A stretch of 64,000 bases of DNA from Dyadobacter jiangsuensis (GTDB lineage Bacteria; Bacteroidota; Bacteroidia; Cytophagales; Spirosomataceae): contig NZ_PYAS01000009.1 of assembly GCF_003014695.1 (NCBI RefSeq), positions 186,001-250,000 of the forward strand, given 5' to 3'. Positions 34,269 to 43,821 of this stretch are shown one piece after another (positions within the stretch are counted from its first letter, which is position 1; each line of letters opens with the position of its first letter). A model generated the notes under the pieces. The model was not told where the DNA came from and searched no databases. It was given only the letters and a program-made list of their open reading frames with translations. The position numbers and the translations under genes are program-made.

Positions 34269-35504
34269 ATGGCTTTAAATTACATTTTCGTAGCTTTTTT
34301 CGTCATCGCCTTTCTGATAGCGTTCCTGCAATTCATTTTGACAGGTGATGTGCAAACTTTTAAAGCCATTACAGAAGGAATGCTCAAAATGGCCGAAACG
34401 GCCGTGATGGATATCGCATTACCGCTCACGGGCGTAATGACATTCTTTTTAGGCATTCTTAATGTGGGAGAAAAGGCGGGCATTATCCATGTCATCGCCC
34501 GGTTCATCGGGCCGTTTTTCAACAAGCTTTTCCCGGAAGTTCCCAAAGACCACCCGGCTAATGGCCAGATGATCATGAATTTCTCCGCGAATTTTCTCGG
34601 GCTCGATAATGCGGCCACGCCATTCGGTTTAAAGGCAATGCAAAGCTTGCAAGAGCTCAATCCCAGCAAGGACACCGCCTCGAATGCGCAGATTATGTTC
34701 CTGGTACTCCACACTTCCGGCTTGCAGATCATCCCGTTATCGATCATCGCGCAACGGGCTATTCTGGGTGCCGAAAGTCCTTCCGATGTGTTCATCCCCT
34801 GCGTGGTGGGCACGTATATAACTACGGTAGTGAGTATGATCATTACCGCAACGTGGCAAAAGATCAATCTCTTTAACCGGACAATCATGCTCGGCCTCGG
34901 TAGCGTGACAGCCATGATTGGCTTGATATTGTGGTATTTGTCGGGCTTACCCAAGGAGCAAATCGAAACAATCTCGATCCTGGTAGGGAATTCGGTGCTG
35001 CTTTTCGTAGTAGCGGCATTTCTCGGGTGGGGGATGTTCAAGAAGGTCAATGTTTTCGAAGCATTTATCGAGGGGGCAAAAGGCGGATTCACTACGTCGG
35101 TTACGGTTATCCCCTATTTGGTGGGGCTGCTTGTCGCCATCAGCGCATTTCGCAGCTGCGGGGCGATGGACTACGTGATCGACGGTTTGAAATGGGTGTT
35201 TGCCTCAACAGGCATGAATACCGACTTTACCGACGCTTTACCGGTAGCGCTCATGAAGCCTCTCAGCGGCAGCGGCGCGCGTGCATTGATGATCGATGCG
35301 ATGAAGGAATTCGGCCCCGATTCCTTTGTCGGAAGGCTGGTATGTATTTTCCAGGGATCGGCCGATACTACCCTGTATATTGTTGCGCTTTACTTCGGCT
35401 CCGTCGGGATCAAAAATACGAGATACGCTATTGTGGCAGGCCTTATTGCCGATTTAATAGGCGTCATCGCCGGAATTTGGCTCGGTTACCTGTTTTTCCA
35501 TTGA
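34269..35504 (+). CDS. Nucleoside recognition (gate) domain membrane protein, SpmA/SpmB-like fusion
   Basis: A 411-residue membrane protein with about ten helices and two copies of the nucleoside-gate domain. The N-terminal half has MNFSANFLGLDNAATPFGLK and AMQSLQELNPSKDTASNAQI, the SpmA signature. The C-terminal half has YVIDGLKWVF, ALPVALMKPLSGSGARALMI and CIFQGSADTTLYIVALYFG, the SpmB signature. In spore formers SpmA and SpmB are separate proteins of spore maturation; in non-spore-forming Bacteroidota the fused form has no proven role, and transport is inferred from the domain. Followed by a terminator at 35542. Confidence 0.9.
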   Translation: MALNYIFVAFFVIAFLIAFLQFILTGDVQTFKAITEGMLKMAETAVMDIALPLTGVMTFFLGILNVGEKAGIIHVIARFIGPFFNKLFPEVPKDHPANGQMIMNFSANFLGLDNAATPFGLKAMQSLQELNPSKDTASNAQIMFLVLHTSGLQIIPLSIIAQRAILGAESPSDVFIPCVVGTYITTVVSMIITATWQKINLFNRTIMLGLGSVTAMIGLILWYLSGLPKEQIETISILVGNSVLLFVVAAFLGWGMFKKVNVFEAFIEGAKGGFTTSVTVIPYLVGLLVAISAFRSCGAMDYVIDGLKWVFASTGMNTDFTDALPVALMKPLSGSGARALMIDAMKEFGPDSFVGRLVCIFQGSADTTLYIVALYFGSVGIKNTRYAIVAGLIADLIGVIAGIWLGYLFFH

Positions 35505-35541
35505 TCCCGAGGTATGCGGGATAAATCGCCCTTTACCACGG

Positions 35542-35582
35542 AAATGCAACCGTCCGTACCAAATGGATGGTTGCATTTTCAG
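35542..35582 (+). terminator. Long hairpin terminator
   Basis: A 14-pair stem (35542-35555 with 35565-35578, one G-T pair) and a short T-run. It lies between the nucleoside-gate gene and the TolC gene. Confidence 0.65.
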
Positions 35583-35620
35583 GTAAGCACTAATATTGAT
35601 CATCTAACTCTAAACCGCTT

Positions 35621-37105
35621 ATGTTTCATTCTTTACGCTATTCCGCACTGGTTTTGGCATTGTTTGGTGGAATGACAGTGTCGCAGGCGCAGCAAAATGT
35701 GAGTCAGCCGGCCAATACCTATTCGCTGGAAGATTGCATCCGGATTGCCCTGGAAACCAACCCGCAAGTCAAGCAATCGGAAATTACGGTGCAAACCAAT
35801 GGCAACACCTACGAGCAGTCGAAATGGCAGCGGTGGCCAAGCATCAGTTTCAGCGCGAGCCAGGGTTTCCGTTCAGGACGTAACATCGATCCGTTTACCA
35901 ACCAGTTCGTGCAGCAGAATGTGAGCTCCAATAACTACCAGCTCGGCGGTCAGGTGACACTTTTCAGCGGTTTTCAAATCAGTAATAACATCAAATTCAA
36001 TAATGCCAACTACCAGGCAAGCGCCAAAGACCTGGAAGCAACCCGCAATGATATTATGCTCAATGTTGCATTATCCTATTTGCAGGTAGTGACCAACGAG
36101 GAGCTCATCATGGTAGCGCAGCGGCAGGTTGATGCATCCCAATTGCAGGTAGAACGCACCGCCAAGCTGGTGGAAGCAGGTACGCTCGCGGAAAGCAATC
36201 TCCTTGACCTTAAATCGCAGCTGGCCAACGATGAACTTTCACTCGTAAATGCGCAGAATAACTTGGAAAGTGCGAAGCTGAATTTGAAGCAATATATGAA
36301 TATGCCTGGCAGCGAGGTGATCAACGTCGTGAAGATACCGGTCAAAGATCCGACAATGCAGGCATACGACGCGTCCATTCAGGAGATTTATGAAACCGCA
36401 TTGAACAATCTTCCGCAAATGAAGGCTGCCAATATGCGGATTGAAGCGTCAAAAATTAACATCGATCTGGCAAGAGGTGCGGGAATGCCTACACTGACAT
36501 TGAATGGCGGTGTTTATACTGCCTATTCCAGCGCGGCGCCCAAGCAGCGATTTGTGGGGGACGGATCGGGAAATACGACTATCGATGTTCCTTCGACGAC
36601 CGACTATGTGATGATCGACAACAAACAGGTACCGATCATCCAGCGTGTCACCGCACCGAATGGTTCTATTCAGAACTTCCGCTATTTCAATCAGCTCGAC
36701 TTTAACCGAAACTCGGCGATCAACCTGAATCTCTCGATCCCGATCTTCAATAATTTCAGAACGAAATACAACGTGGCTAATGCCAAGTTGCAGCAAAAGA
36801 CCTACGAATATCAGGCGCAGCAGGTGCAATTGACGATTCGCAAGAATGTGGAGCAGGCCTATATCGATATGACGAATGCAGCCAAGCGTTACTCCGCCAC
36901 CGCCAACCAGGTCCGTGCATTGCAGGAGACTTTCCGCGTGGCGCAGGTCCGTTTCGACGTAGGGGCTATCAACTCGGTGGAGTACAACATCGCCAAAGCC
37001 AATCTTGACAGAGCGAATGGTAACCTCGTCCAGACCAAGTATGACTACGTTTTCAGGACTAAAATCCTGGATTTCTATATGAACCGCCCGCTCTCTGATT
37101 TCTAG
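35621..37105 (+). CDS. TolC family outer membrane efflux protein
   Basis: A 494-residue outer-membrane channel protein. Signal peptide 1-24 (VLALFGGMTVSQAQQ). Two related halves each hold a long periplasmic coiled coil and barrel strands: YSLEDCIRIALETNPQVKQS opens the first, and EQAYIDMTNAAKRYSATANQ lies near the end of the second. It forms a trimer that carries substrates across the outer membrane in tripartite systems. The adaptor gene follows after 50 bases. No inner-membrane component is next to it, so the pump partner is elsewhere. Confidence 0.93.
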   Translation: MFHSLRYSALVLALFGGMTVSQAQQNVSQPANTYSLEDCIRIALETNPQVKQSEITVQTNGNTYEQSKWQRWPSISFSASQGFRSGRNIDPFTNQFVQQNVSSNNYQLGGQVTLFSGFQISNNIKFNNANYQASAKDLEATRNDIMLNVALSYLQVVTNEELIMVAQRQVDASQLQVERTAKLVEAGTLAESNLLDLKSQLANDELSLVNAQNNLESAKLNLKQYMNMPGSEVINVVKIPVKDPTMQAYDASIQEIYETALNNLPQMKAANMRIEASKINIDLARGAGMPTLTLNGGVYTAYSSAAPKQRFVGDGSGNTTIDVPSTTDYVMIDNKQVPIIQRVTAPNGSIQNFRYFNQLDFNRNSAINLNLSIPIFNNFRTKYNVANAKLQQKTYEYQAQQVQLTIRKNVEQAYIDMTNAAKRYSATANQVRALQETFRVAQVRFDVGAINSVEYNIAKANLDRANGNLVQTKYDYVFRTKILDFYMNRPLSDF

Positions 37106-37155
37106 AATTCCCGTACTATCAGCAACTATTTTTAAAAAATTGTAATCAAAAAAAT

Positions 37156-38589
37156 ATGGCACGTAAATCTTCGAAACAGATCTGGTGGATAACGGGAGGT
37201 GTCGTGGTGCTGCTCATCGGTGGTTTGTTTGGGGCCAAACAGGCCGGCTACATCGGTAAGCCCAAAACCACCCAGGTAGAATACGCGACCGTCAAAAAAT
37301 CGGATATCATCGAACGGGTAAGTGCATCGGGAAAAGTGCAGCCGGAGGTGGAAGTAAAGCTCAGCCCGGACGTTTCTGGTGAGATCATCGCATTGAATGT
37401 AGCGGAAGGTGATTCGGTCGTGAAAGGGCAGTTGCTTTTGAAAATCCGTCCGGATAACTACGAATCATTGATGGCCCGGGCGCAGGCAGCGGTCAATTCA
37501 AGTAAAGCCAACTATGAGCAAACCAAGGCATTGGTAGCACAGGCGGAGGCTAGGCTTGTTCAGGCAAAGGCCAATTATGAGCGGAATAAGAAGCTTTTCG
37601 CTGATAAAGTGATTTCTTCCGCGGATTTCGAAGGATTTGCATCCAGTTATGGCGTGGCCCAGCAGGACGTGGAATCATCGAAAGCGAATGTAGCAGCAGC
37701 GCTTTTCAATATCAAGAGTGCGGAAGCCAGCATGCGCGATGCGGCAGAAAACCTGCGTAAAACGAGCATTTTCGCGCCGGTAAGCGGCATTGTGTCGCTG
37801 CTGAATGTGGAGGCTGGGGAACGCGTGGTGGGTACTTCGCAAATGGCCGGTACCGAAATGATGCGCATTGCCAACCTCGCGGATATGGAAGTTCGTGTGA
37901 ATGTGAATGAAAACGATATCGTACGGGTGTCGATCGGGGATACTGCTGAGATCGACGTAGATGCTTACAGCTCGTCGGGCCGCAAGTTCAAAGGGGTGGT
38001 GAAGGAAATTGCGAATACTGCCGCAGGCCTTGCGTCGCTCACCTCATCGTCCAGTTCCGCAGCCAGCACATCGGCGGATGCAGTTACCGAGTTTCAGGTT
38101 AAGGTGAAAATACTGAATGAGTCTTTCAAAGACCTGATGACCGCCCGCTCGAAAAAATCTTATCCTTTCAAACCGGGTATGACGGCATCGGTAGAGATCA
38201 TAACAGAGCGTAAAAATGGTGTGGTTTCGGTGCCTATCGCGGCGGTTACCACGCGGGGAGGTACTCCTCAGGTGATCCCGGGCTCAGGCGACGGATCGAA
38301 TAATAATGCACAGCCGGCCGAGGAAGACGAGAAGAAGCCGAAGAAGCAGGAAGTGATTAAGGAAGTCGTGTTTATCGACGTGAACGGCAAGGCGGAAATG
38401 AAGGAAGTGAAGACGGGTATCAGTGATTTTGAGAATATCGAAATCCTTTCGGGCCTGAAACCGGGCGACAAGATTATCTCCGGACCATACATTGCTGTGT
38501 CCAAAAACCTCAATAACGGTGACCTGGTTGAAAAAAAGAAGGAAGATCCGAAAAAAGATGGGAAAAAATCAAATGAAAACCCGAACTGA
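37156..38589 (+). CDS. HlyD/RND-type periplasmic adaptor (membrane fusion protein)
   Basis: A 477-residue adaptor anchored by an N-terminal helix (IWWITGGVVVLLIGGLFGA, residues 9-27). The lipoyl-like halves are VEVKLSPDVSGEIIALNVAE and NLRKTSIFAPVSGIVSLLNV, separated by an alpha-hairpin of about 130 residues rich in Ala and Gln. The barrel and membrane-proximal parts follow; the C-terminus is Lys-rich (KKKEDPKKDGKKSNENPN). It should join an inner-membrane ABC or RND pump to the TolC protein encoded upstream. Unusually, no such pump gene follows; a terminator closes the pair at 38637. Confidence 0.92.
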   Translation: MARKSSKQIWWITGGVVVLLIGGLFGAKQAGYIGKPKTTQVEYATVKKSDIIERVSASGKVQPEVEVKLSPDVSGEIIALNVAEGDSVVKGQLLLKIRPDNYESLMARAQAAVNSSKANYEQTKALVAQAEARLVQAKANYERNKKLFADKVISSADFEGFASSYGVAQQDVESSKANVAAALFNIKSAEASMRDAAENLRKTSIFAPVSGIVSLLNVEAGERVVGTSQMAGTEMMRIANLADMEVRVNVNENDIVRVSIGDTAEIDVDAYSSSGRKFKGVVKEIANTAAGLASLTSSSSSAASTSADAVTEFQVKVKILNESFKDLMTARSKKSYPFKPGMTASVEIITERKNGVVSVPIAAVTTRGGTPQVIPGSGDGSNNNAQPAEEDEKKPKKQEVIKEVVFIDVNGKAEMKEVKTGISDFENIEILSGLKPGDKIISGPYIAVSKNLNNGDLVEKKKEDPKKDGKKSNENPN

Positions 38590-38636
38590 TGCGTTGTAAA
38601 AAAGTAATAAGTTCGATTTAGTTTAGGTTAAAAAGG

Positions 38637-38670
38637 AAAATCCTTGCGGCTTTGCTGCAAGGATTTTTTA
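38637..38670 (+). terminator. Rho-independent terminator
   Basis: An eleven-pair stem (38637-38647 with 38657-38667) runs into a T-tract. It isolates the TolC-adaptor pair from gpsA. Confidence 0.8.
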
Positions 38671-38722
38671 TTTTCAGCTATTTTGGCCCCATATTTCAGC
38701 CAAATTGTGACAATCCAGCCGG

Positions 38723-39730
38723 ATGAGTTTTTTAAATCATACTAAAATTGCCGTGATAGGCGGAGGAAGCTGGGCGACCGCGCTCATCAAAATTCTCTGC
38801 GAACAACATCACGTTCAGATCCGCTGGTGGCTCCGGAACCAGAAGGACATCGACCATATCCGGAAGTTTAATCACAATCCGAGCTACCTCAGCGATGTAG
38901 TGCTTTCGCCTAAAAAAGTGAAGGTTTTCGAGAAGACAACCGACGCGGTGAAGGGAGCGGATTATATCATTCTCGCAGTTCCGGCCGCATTCATCCAGGA
39001 GTCTTTACAGCATTTATCGGCGAAGCACTTGCAGGGCAAGCGCATTGTGTCGGCCATTAAGGGAATGGTACCAGGCCAGAATGCCCTCGTTACCGATTGG
39101 GCAGCCGATGCTTTTGGTATTGAAATGAAAGATACCTGCGTCATTGCGGGCCCGTGCCATGCAGAGGAAGTGGCCCTGGAAAAGCAATCCTACCTGACCA
39201 TTGCCTCGACAGAATGTCCGGCGGCGGAAGATTTCGCCGCACTAATGACCTGCCGTTACGTCACAGCCAATGCGTTGGACGACCTGTACGGAGTTGAGTA
39301 TGCCGCTGTGATGAAAAACATCGTCGCGCTGGCGTGCGGGATCACGCACGGCCTCGGGTATGGCGATAATTTCCAGGCCGTACTGGTGTCAAATGCAATG
39401 CAGGAAATCGGTAGCCTGGTTACGGCCCTCGACCCGCGCGAACGTAACCTGAGTTCTTCCGCATATCTTGGCGATTTGCTGGTGACAGCCTATTCGCAGT
39501 TTAGCCGCAACCGGTTGTTCGGCAATATGATCGGGCGGGGATATAGCGTGAAGGCCGCGCAGCTTGAAATGAAGATGATCGCGGAAGGTTATTATGCCAC
39601 CAGGAGTATCCAGGAGCTCAACAAGACTTATCACGTTAATTTACCCATCACCAATGCGGTTTACAGCATTCTTTACGAAGAGCAGGCCCCGGCCGCGGTC
39701 ATGAACGAATTGAAGAAGTTGCTTAAATAA
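38723..39730 (+). CDS. gpsA: NAD(P)-dependent glycerol-3-phosphate dehydrogenase
   Basis: A 335-residue cytosolic enzyme that reduces dihydroxyacetone phosphate to sn-glycerol-3-phosphate for phospholipid synthesis. Rossmann motif IGGGSWATALIKIL at residues 12-25; the catalytic Lys lies in YAAVMKNIVALACGI. Other conserved parts are ILAVPAAFIQESL, SAIKGMVPGQNALVTDW and NLSSSAYLGDLLVTAYSQFS, where GDL and the SRN segment (QFSRNRLFG) bind glycerol phosphate. Length is normal. It stands alone between a terminator and a lipoprotein gene. Confidence 0.95.
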   Translation: MSFLNHTKIAVIGGGSWATALIKILCEQHHVQIRWWLRNQKDIDHIRKFNHNPSYLSDVVLSPKKVKVFEKTTDAVKGADYIILAVPAAFIQESLQHLSAKHLQGKRIVSAIKGMVPGQNALVTDWAADAFGIEMKDTCVIAGPCHAEEVALEKQSYLTIASTECPAAEDFAALMTCRYVTANALDDLYGVEYAAVMKNIVALACGITHGLGYGDNFQAVLVSNAMQEIGSLVTALDPRERNLSSSAYLGDLLVTAYSQFSRNRLFGNMIGRGYSVKAAQLEMKMIAEGYYATRSIQELNKTYHVNLPITNAVYSILYEEQAPAAVMNELKKLLK

Positions 39731-39788
39731 TAGCCTCTTTTCCATTTGCATGGGTATTCAGCAAAACGTTTAACCTATCATTTAATCC

Positions 39789-40901
39789 ATGCTACAATAC
39801 AAAACGCAATCCAAGTGGCTGGCGGCTACTTTGCTGCTGGGCTCCATTGTGATGACATCCTGCGGTTCGAAAAAGACGGAAACGGCAGAGGACAAGAAAC
39901 TGGACTCGCTCACGAATGACAAAGAATTCGTATTCGGCGATCAGCGCCCTTTCCCGCAATGTCACGCTTCCACGCTCGTGCGGCTCGATGACGGGCAGTT
40001 TCTGGTAGCATGGTTCGGCGGTACGGAGGAGAAGAACCCGGACGTGGGTATCTGGCTTTCGAAAGGTCGCCCCGGCCAATGGAGCGAGCCGATTGAGGTG
40101 GCCAAAATCCGCGAAGATGCGCATTGGAACCCGGTTTTGCAGAAAACTGCCGACGGGAAAGTGATTTTGTATTTCAAAGTAGGGAAGGAGATTGCCCAAT
40201 GGGAAACCTGGGTGAAAACTTCCTCGGATAATGGCGCCACGTGGTCGGAACCGTACGAACTCGTGAAAGGCGACAAAGGCGGACGTGGTCCGGTGAAGGA
40301 CAAACTGATCGAACTTTCGAATGGCGATTGGCTCGCTGGTGCTTCGAATGAAGTGAACCGCTGGGAAGTTTTTGTTGACCGGAGCACGGATAAAGGCAAG
40401 ACCTGGACAGCCAGCCCGTATTTCAAGATCGATACGATGGAAATCAAAGGCAAAGGCGCGATCCAGCCTACATTGTGGGAATCCAAGCCCGGTGAGGTGC
40501 ATATGCTCGTGCGCACAACCGGCGGCGTGATCGGACGCAGCGATTCGAAGGACAATGGTAAAACGTGGTCGACCATCAAAAAGACCTCATTACCTAACCC
40601 GAACAGCGGTATTGACCTCGCCAAGCTGACGGACGGCACCCTTGTACTCGCCTACAACCCCGACGATCATAACTGGGGCTCCCGCTCGCCGCTTTCACTG
40701 ATCCTGTCCTATGACGACGGCCAGAACTGGACCGACAAGGTCGATATTGCTACCGGAAAAAGAGAAGATGAATATTCCTACCCCGCTGTGATCAGCTGGG
40801 GCGATTCGGTGGCGGTTACCTACACTTATAACCGCCGTAAAATCGCATTCTGGACAGGCAGCAAGAAGGATATAGTCGACCTGGCCGCAAAGAAAAAGTA
40901 G
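39789..40901 (+). CDS. Sialidase-like (BNR repeat) lipoprotein
   Basis: A 370-residue lipoprotein (signal ending IVMTSC, C25). The mature part is a six-bladed sialidase-type propeller. Four Asp-box motifs are visible: SSDNGATWSEP, STDKGKTWTASP, SKDNGKTWSTI and SYDDGQNWTDK. The opening CHASTLVRLDDGQFLVAWFG and HWNPVLQKTADGKVILYFKV fit the BNR_2 family used by Bacteroidota glycan degraders. The Arg triad of true sialidases cannot be confirmed by eye, so the sugar substrate is open. It is convergent with the DEAD-box gene, two bases apart. Confidence 0.85.
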   Translation: MLQYKTQSKWLAATLLLGSIVMTSCGSKKTETAEDKKLDSLTNDKEFVFGDQRPFPQCHASTLVRLDDGQFLVAWFGGTEEKNPDVGIWLSKGRPGQWSEPIEVAKIREDAHWNPVLQKTADGKVILYFKVGKEIAQWETWVKTSSDNGATWSEPYELVKGDKGGRGPVKDKLIELSNGDWLAGASNEVNRWEVFVDRSTDKGKTWTASPYFKIDTMEIKGKGAIQPTLWESKPGEVHMLVRTTGGVIGRSDSKDNGKTWSTIKKTSLPNPNSGIDLAKLTDGTLVLAYNPDDHNWGSRSPLSLILSYDDGQNWTDKVDIATGKREDEYSYPAVISWGDSVAVTYTYNRRKIAFWTGSKKDIVDLAAKKK

Positions 40902-40903
40902 CG

Positions 40904-42061
40904 TTAATAGCCCCGCAGCTCGATATCGTAAGACTCCATCATTTCAACCCGCTTACCCATCTTTTTCTGGATGATTTTGAAATGATGGACGTCTTCGGGG
41001 CAGATCAAAGATATTGCCTCACCCGGATTCTCAGCTCGTCCCGTCCGGCCAATGCGGTGGACGTAATCTTTCGGAGACCTCGGCAGTTCGAAATTGATCA
41101 CATAAGGTAAAAACTGGATGTCGATTCCGCGTGACGCCAGGTCTGTCGCAACGAGCACATTCAGCTTTCCGGATTTAAACTTATTTAAAGCCTCGGTGCG
41201 TGCACCCTGGCTTTTTTTGCTATGCATGGCCATGGCGTCGATGCCATTCTTTTTCAGTTTCTCGACAAGATTATCGGCTGTCCGAGTTGCCGAAACGAAC
41301 ACCAATACCTGCCTCATTTGCTGCGATTTGATGATATATCTCAACAGCGGCCCCTTCCGGTCAGGATCCACGAAATAGCCTGTTTGTTTGATCAGGTCCA
41401 GGTTTTGTTCTTCCTCTTCGATTTCAATGCGAAGCGGGTTTTTCAGTTGATTTTTATTGATTTTATCCACCTCGTCTCCCAAAGTGGCGGAGAAGAGAAT
41501 ACTCTGACGATTCTTGGGAAGGAGGAAGAAAATGTCCCGCATTTCATCCGCAAAGCCCATATTCAGCATCTTGTCTGCCTCATCGAGTACCAAAATGCGT
41601 GTCTCCGATAAGCTGAGCGCTTTATAGGAGATCAGTTCAAGCAACCTGCCGGGCGTTGCCACCAATATTTCAACATGCTGCATGGCGATCATTTGCGGAT
41701 TGATCGACACCCCGCCAAATACTGCCAGCGTTTTTACCTTGCGTGGAAGCCGCTCGCCGAAGGTCTGAAAAACCGCGCCTATTTGCACCGCAAGCTCACG
41801 GGTAGGAACCAGTACCAACGCAGTGATGTGCCTGTTTTTTGCGGGCGGCCTGTTTTGAAACGATTCCAGAATAGGCAGCACAAAGCTTGCCGTTTTTCCG
41901 GAACCCGTTTTGGCGATGCCGAGCACGTCGTTTCCTTTCAAAATGGCTGGAATTGCGGCCTGCTGAATCGGATACGGTTGAGTATAATTCTGTTCAGCAA
42001 TGGTTTTTAGTAATGGTTCGGACAATCCAAGCGATTGGAAGGAAGTTGCGTTCTCCGGCAT
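40904..42061 (-). CDS. DEAD-box RNA helicase (RhlE-like)
   Basis: A 385-residue ATP-dependent RNA helicase. All core motifs are present in order: Q motif (YTQPYPIQQAA), I (AKTGSGKT), Ia (VPTRELAVQ), Ib (ATPGRLLEL), II (VLDEADKML), III (FSATLG), V (VATDLASRGID) and VI (HRIGRTGRAEN). The protein stops soon after motif VI and lacks the basic C-terminal tail of E. coli RhlE, so it is a minimal helicase core. It likely acts in ribosome assembly or RNA decay. A TATCTTTG -7 box lies upstream at 42094-42087. Confidence 0.94.
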   Translation of the reverse strand: MPENATSFQSLGLSEPLLKTIAEQNYTQPYPIQQAAIPAILKGNDVLGIAKTGSGKTASFVLPILESFQNRPPAKNRHITALVLVPTRELAVQIGAVFQTFGERLPRKVKTLAVFGGVSINPQMIAMQHVEILVATPGRLLELISYKALSLSETRILVLDEADKMLNMGFADEMRDIFFLLPKNRQSILFSATLGDEVDKINKNQLKNPLRIEIEEEEQNLDLIKQTGYFVDPDRKGPLLRYIIKSQQMRQVLVFVSATRTADNLVEKLKKNGIDAMAMHSKKSQGARTEALNKFKSGKLNVLVATDLASRGIDIQFLPYVINFELPRSPKDYVHRIGRTGRAENPGEAISLICPEDVHHFKIIQKKMGKRVEMMESYDIELRGY

Positions 42062-42086
42062 GCGGTCATTTGTTTTGTGATCGGTG

Positions 42087-42094
42087 CAAAGATA
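42087..42094 (-). promoter_or_regulatory. Bacteroidota -7 box ahead of the DEAD-box helicase
   Basis: Minus-strand TATCTTTG matches TAnnTTTG, 26 bases before the ATG at 42061. The flanks match the promoter at 13707 closely (both read TCCTATCTTTGC or near). A TTG lies only 12 bases upstream, so the -33 element is unclear. Confidence 0.5.
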
Positions 42095-42166
42095 GGACTA
42101 CCTGCGCAAATGCTACCTGTCGGACCGGCTGCCAAAAACTTTCGATCACCAGCATTTATCACAACC

Positions 42167-43759
42167 ATGTCATACAACCGCAGGGAATTCCTTCAAATAT
42201 TAGGGTTTGGTGCCCTACAATTGGGTGTAATCAGTGCCATTCCGGCCTCGGCGTGGGCGTCGTCGCTCAGCTACGGACAATTGCCGCGCAGCTCGCCGGA
42301 AGCGCAGGGGATGTCTGCCAAAGGCATTCTGGATTTTGCCAATGCCGTCGAAACCGACCGGCTGAACCTGCACAGCCTGATGGTCCTGCGCCAGGGAAAA
42401 GTAGTCGCCGAAGGCTGGTGGGCACCCTATGCGCCGGATTTGAAGCATACATTGTATTCACTTAGCAAGAGCTTCACTTCCAGCGCGATTGGTCTGGCGG
42501 TGGCAGAAGGGAAGCTGAAAGTGGATGACAAAGTCGTTTCGTTTTTCCCGGACGACAAACCTGCCACAGTAAGTGCAAATCTCGCGGCTATGCGCGTACG
42601 TGACCTGCTCAGCATGTCGACCGGTCATGACAAGGACACAACCGGTAAGCTGCGCGAGTCGGGGAGTGATAACTGGGTGAAGTCGTTTTTGGCACAGCCT
42701 GTGGAGCATGAACCGGGGACTTTCTTTGTCTACAATAGCGGGGCAACCTATATGCTGTCGGCGATCATTCAAAAACTGACCAGCCAAACCCTGCTCGAAT
42801 ACCTTAAACCGCGGCTTTTCCAGCCGTTAGCAATCGACGATGTGGATTGGGAAGTCGATCCGAAAGGCATTAATACCGGTGGTTGGGGTTTACGGGTGAA
42901 AACGGAGGATATCGCCAAGTTCGGTCAGCTGTACTTGCAAAAAGGGGAGTATAATGGCAAGCGTATTCTTCCTGCCGCTTGGGTGGAGGAGGCTACGCGC
43001 TCGCATATCATGTCCAAGGGCAGTAACCGCAAACCCGAGGACGACGACTGGCAACAAGGCTATGGCTATCAGTTTTGGCGCTGCCGCAATGGCGCTTACC
43101 GTGGTGACGGTGCTTTCGGGCAATACTGCATTGTGATGCCGAAGGAAGATATGGTGGTGGCAATTACCAGCGAAACCGCCGATATGCAGGCCATTCTGAA
43201 CCACGTTTGGAATCACATCCTTCCGACCGTGAAGGCTACCGGTGTTCCCGCCGACAAGGGCGTTCAATCCGAAATGCAAAAGAAACTGGGTTCGCTCGCA
43301 TTGCCGCTTACGCCAGGAAAACCAGCATCCGAACTCGCCGCTAAAATGAGCGGAAAAGCATTTAAGTTGGCTGAGAATGAGTTGAAAATTAATAAAGTAT
43401 TCTTCGAATTTGAGAAAGGCTGGTGTTTGTTTCGCGTAACCGATGATAAGGGCGAGCACCTTGTGGTAAATGGTTTAGGCAATTGGAAAATTGGTTTGAC
43501 CGATTTATCGACTCTGCCGCTCAAACTCGTTCTCACGCCCGTGCCCGGCGAAAAGAAAACCAAAATAGCCGCCAACGGTGCCTGGATCGATGACACGACT
43601 TTCGAAATGACCTGGCGCTTCATCGAAACCGCCCATTACGAAACGGTAAGGTGCAAGTTTGAAGGCGATAACCTCCAAGTCGAGTTCAAAAGAAGCCTCG
43701 CGATCATTGGAAATACCAAAGACCCGCGGCCGGTTTTGAGTGGGAAGGCGATTGTGTAG
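42167..43759 (+). CDS. Serine hydrolase, beta-lactamase class C-like, with Tat-type signal
   Basis: A 530-residue exported enzyme. The N-terminus has a twin Arg (SYNRREFLQILGFGALQLGV). The penicillin-binding-protein fold follows: nucleophile motif SLSK (S98, K101), second motif YNSG (in FFVYNSGATYM) and GYGYQFWRC in the third-motif area. After residue 380 a C-terminal beta domain (about 150 residues) is added, seen in D-aminopeptidase or esterase-type relatives. I use the ATG at 42167 because it yields the Tat signal. The substrate is unknown; a role against antibiotics is not implied. Confidence 0.9.
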   Translation: MSYNRREFLQILGFGALQLGVISAIPASAWASSLSYGQLPRSSPEAQGMSAKGILDFANAVETDRLNLHSLMVLRQGKVVAEGWWAPYAPDLKHTLYSLSKSFTSSAIGLAVAEGKLKVDDKVVSFFPDDKPATVSANLAAMRVRDLLSMSTGHDKDTTGKLRESGSDNWVKSFLAQPVEHEPGTFFVYNSGATYMLSAIIQKLTSQTLLEYLKPRLFQPLAIDDVDWEVDPKGINTGGWGLRVKTEDIAKFGQLYLQKGEYNGKRILPAAWVEEATRSHIMSKGSNRKPEDDDWQQGYGYQFWRCRNGAYRGDGAFGQYCIVMPKEDMVVAITSETADMQAILNHVWNHILPTVKATGVPADKGVQSEMQKKLGSLALPLTPGKPASELAAKMSGKAFKLAENELKINKVFFEFEKGWCLFRVTDDKGEHLVVNGLGNWKIGLTDLSTLPLKLVLTPVPGEKKTKIAANGAWIDDTTFEMTWRFIETAHYETVRCKFEGDNLQVEFKRSLAIIGNTKDPRPVLSGKAIV

Positions 43760-43786
43760 CGCACGCTGTTTGTCAGTTCAGTTTTT

Positions 43787-43794
43787 TATATTTG
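43787..43794 (+). promoter_or_regulatory. Bacteroidota -7 box ahead of the YoeB toxin-antitoxin pair
   Basis: TATATTTG matches TAnnTTTG and ends 27 bases before the antitoxin ATG. The nearest TTG (43770-43772) gives a 14-base spacer, too short for a standard -33 box. Confidence 0.45.
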
Positions 43795-43821
43795 TGTGAA
43801 CCAATTTAAACACAACACACT

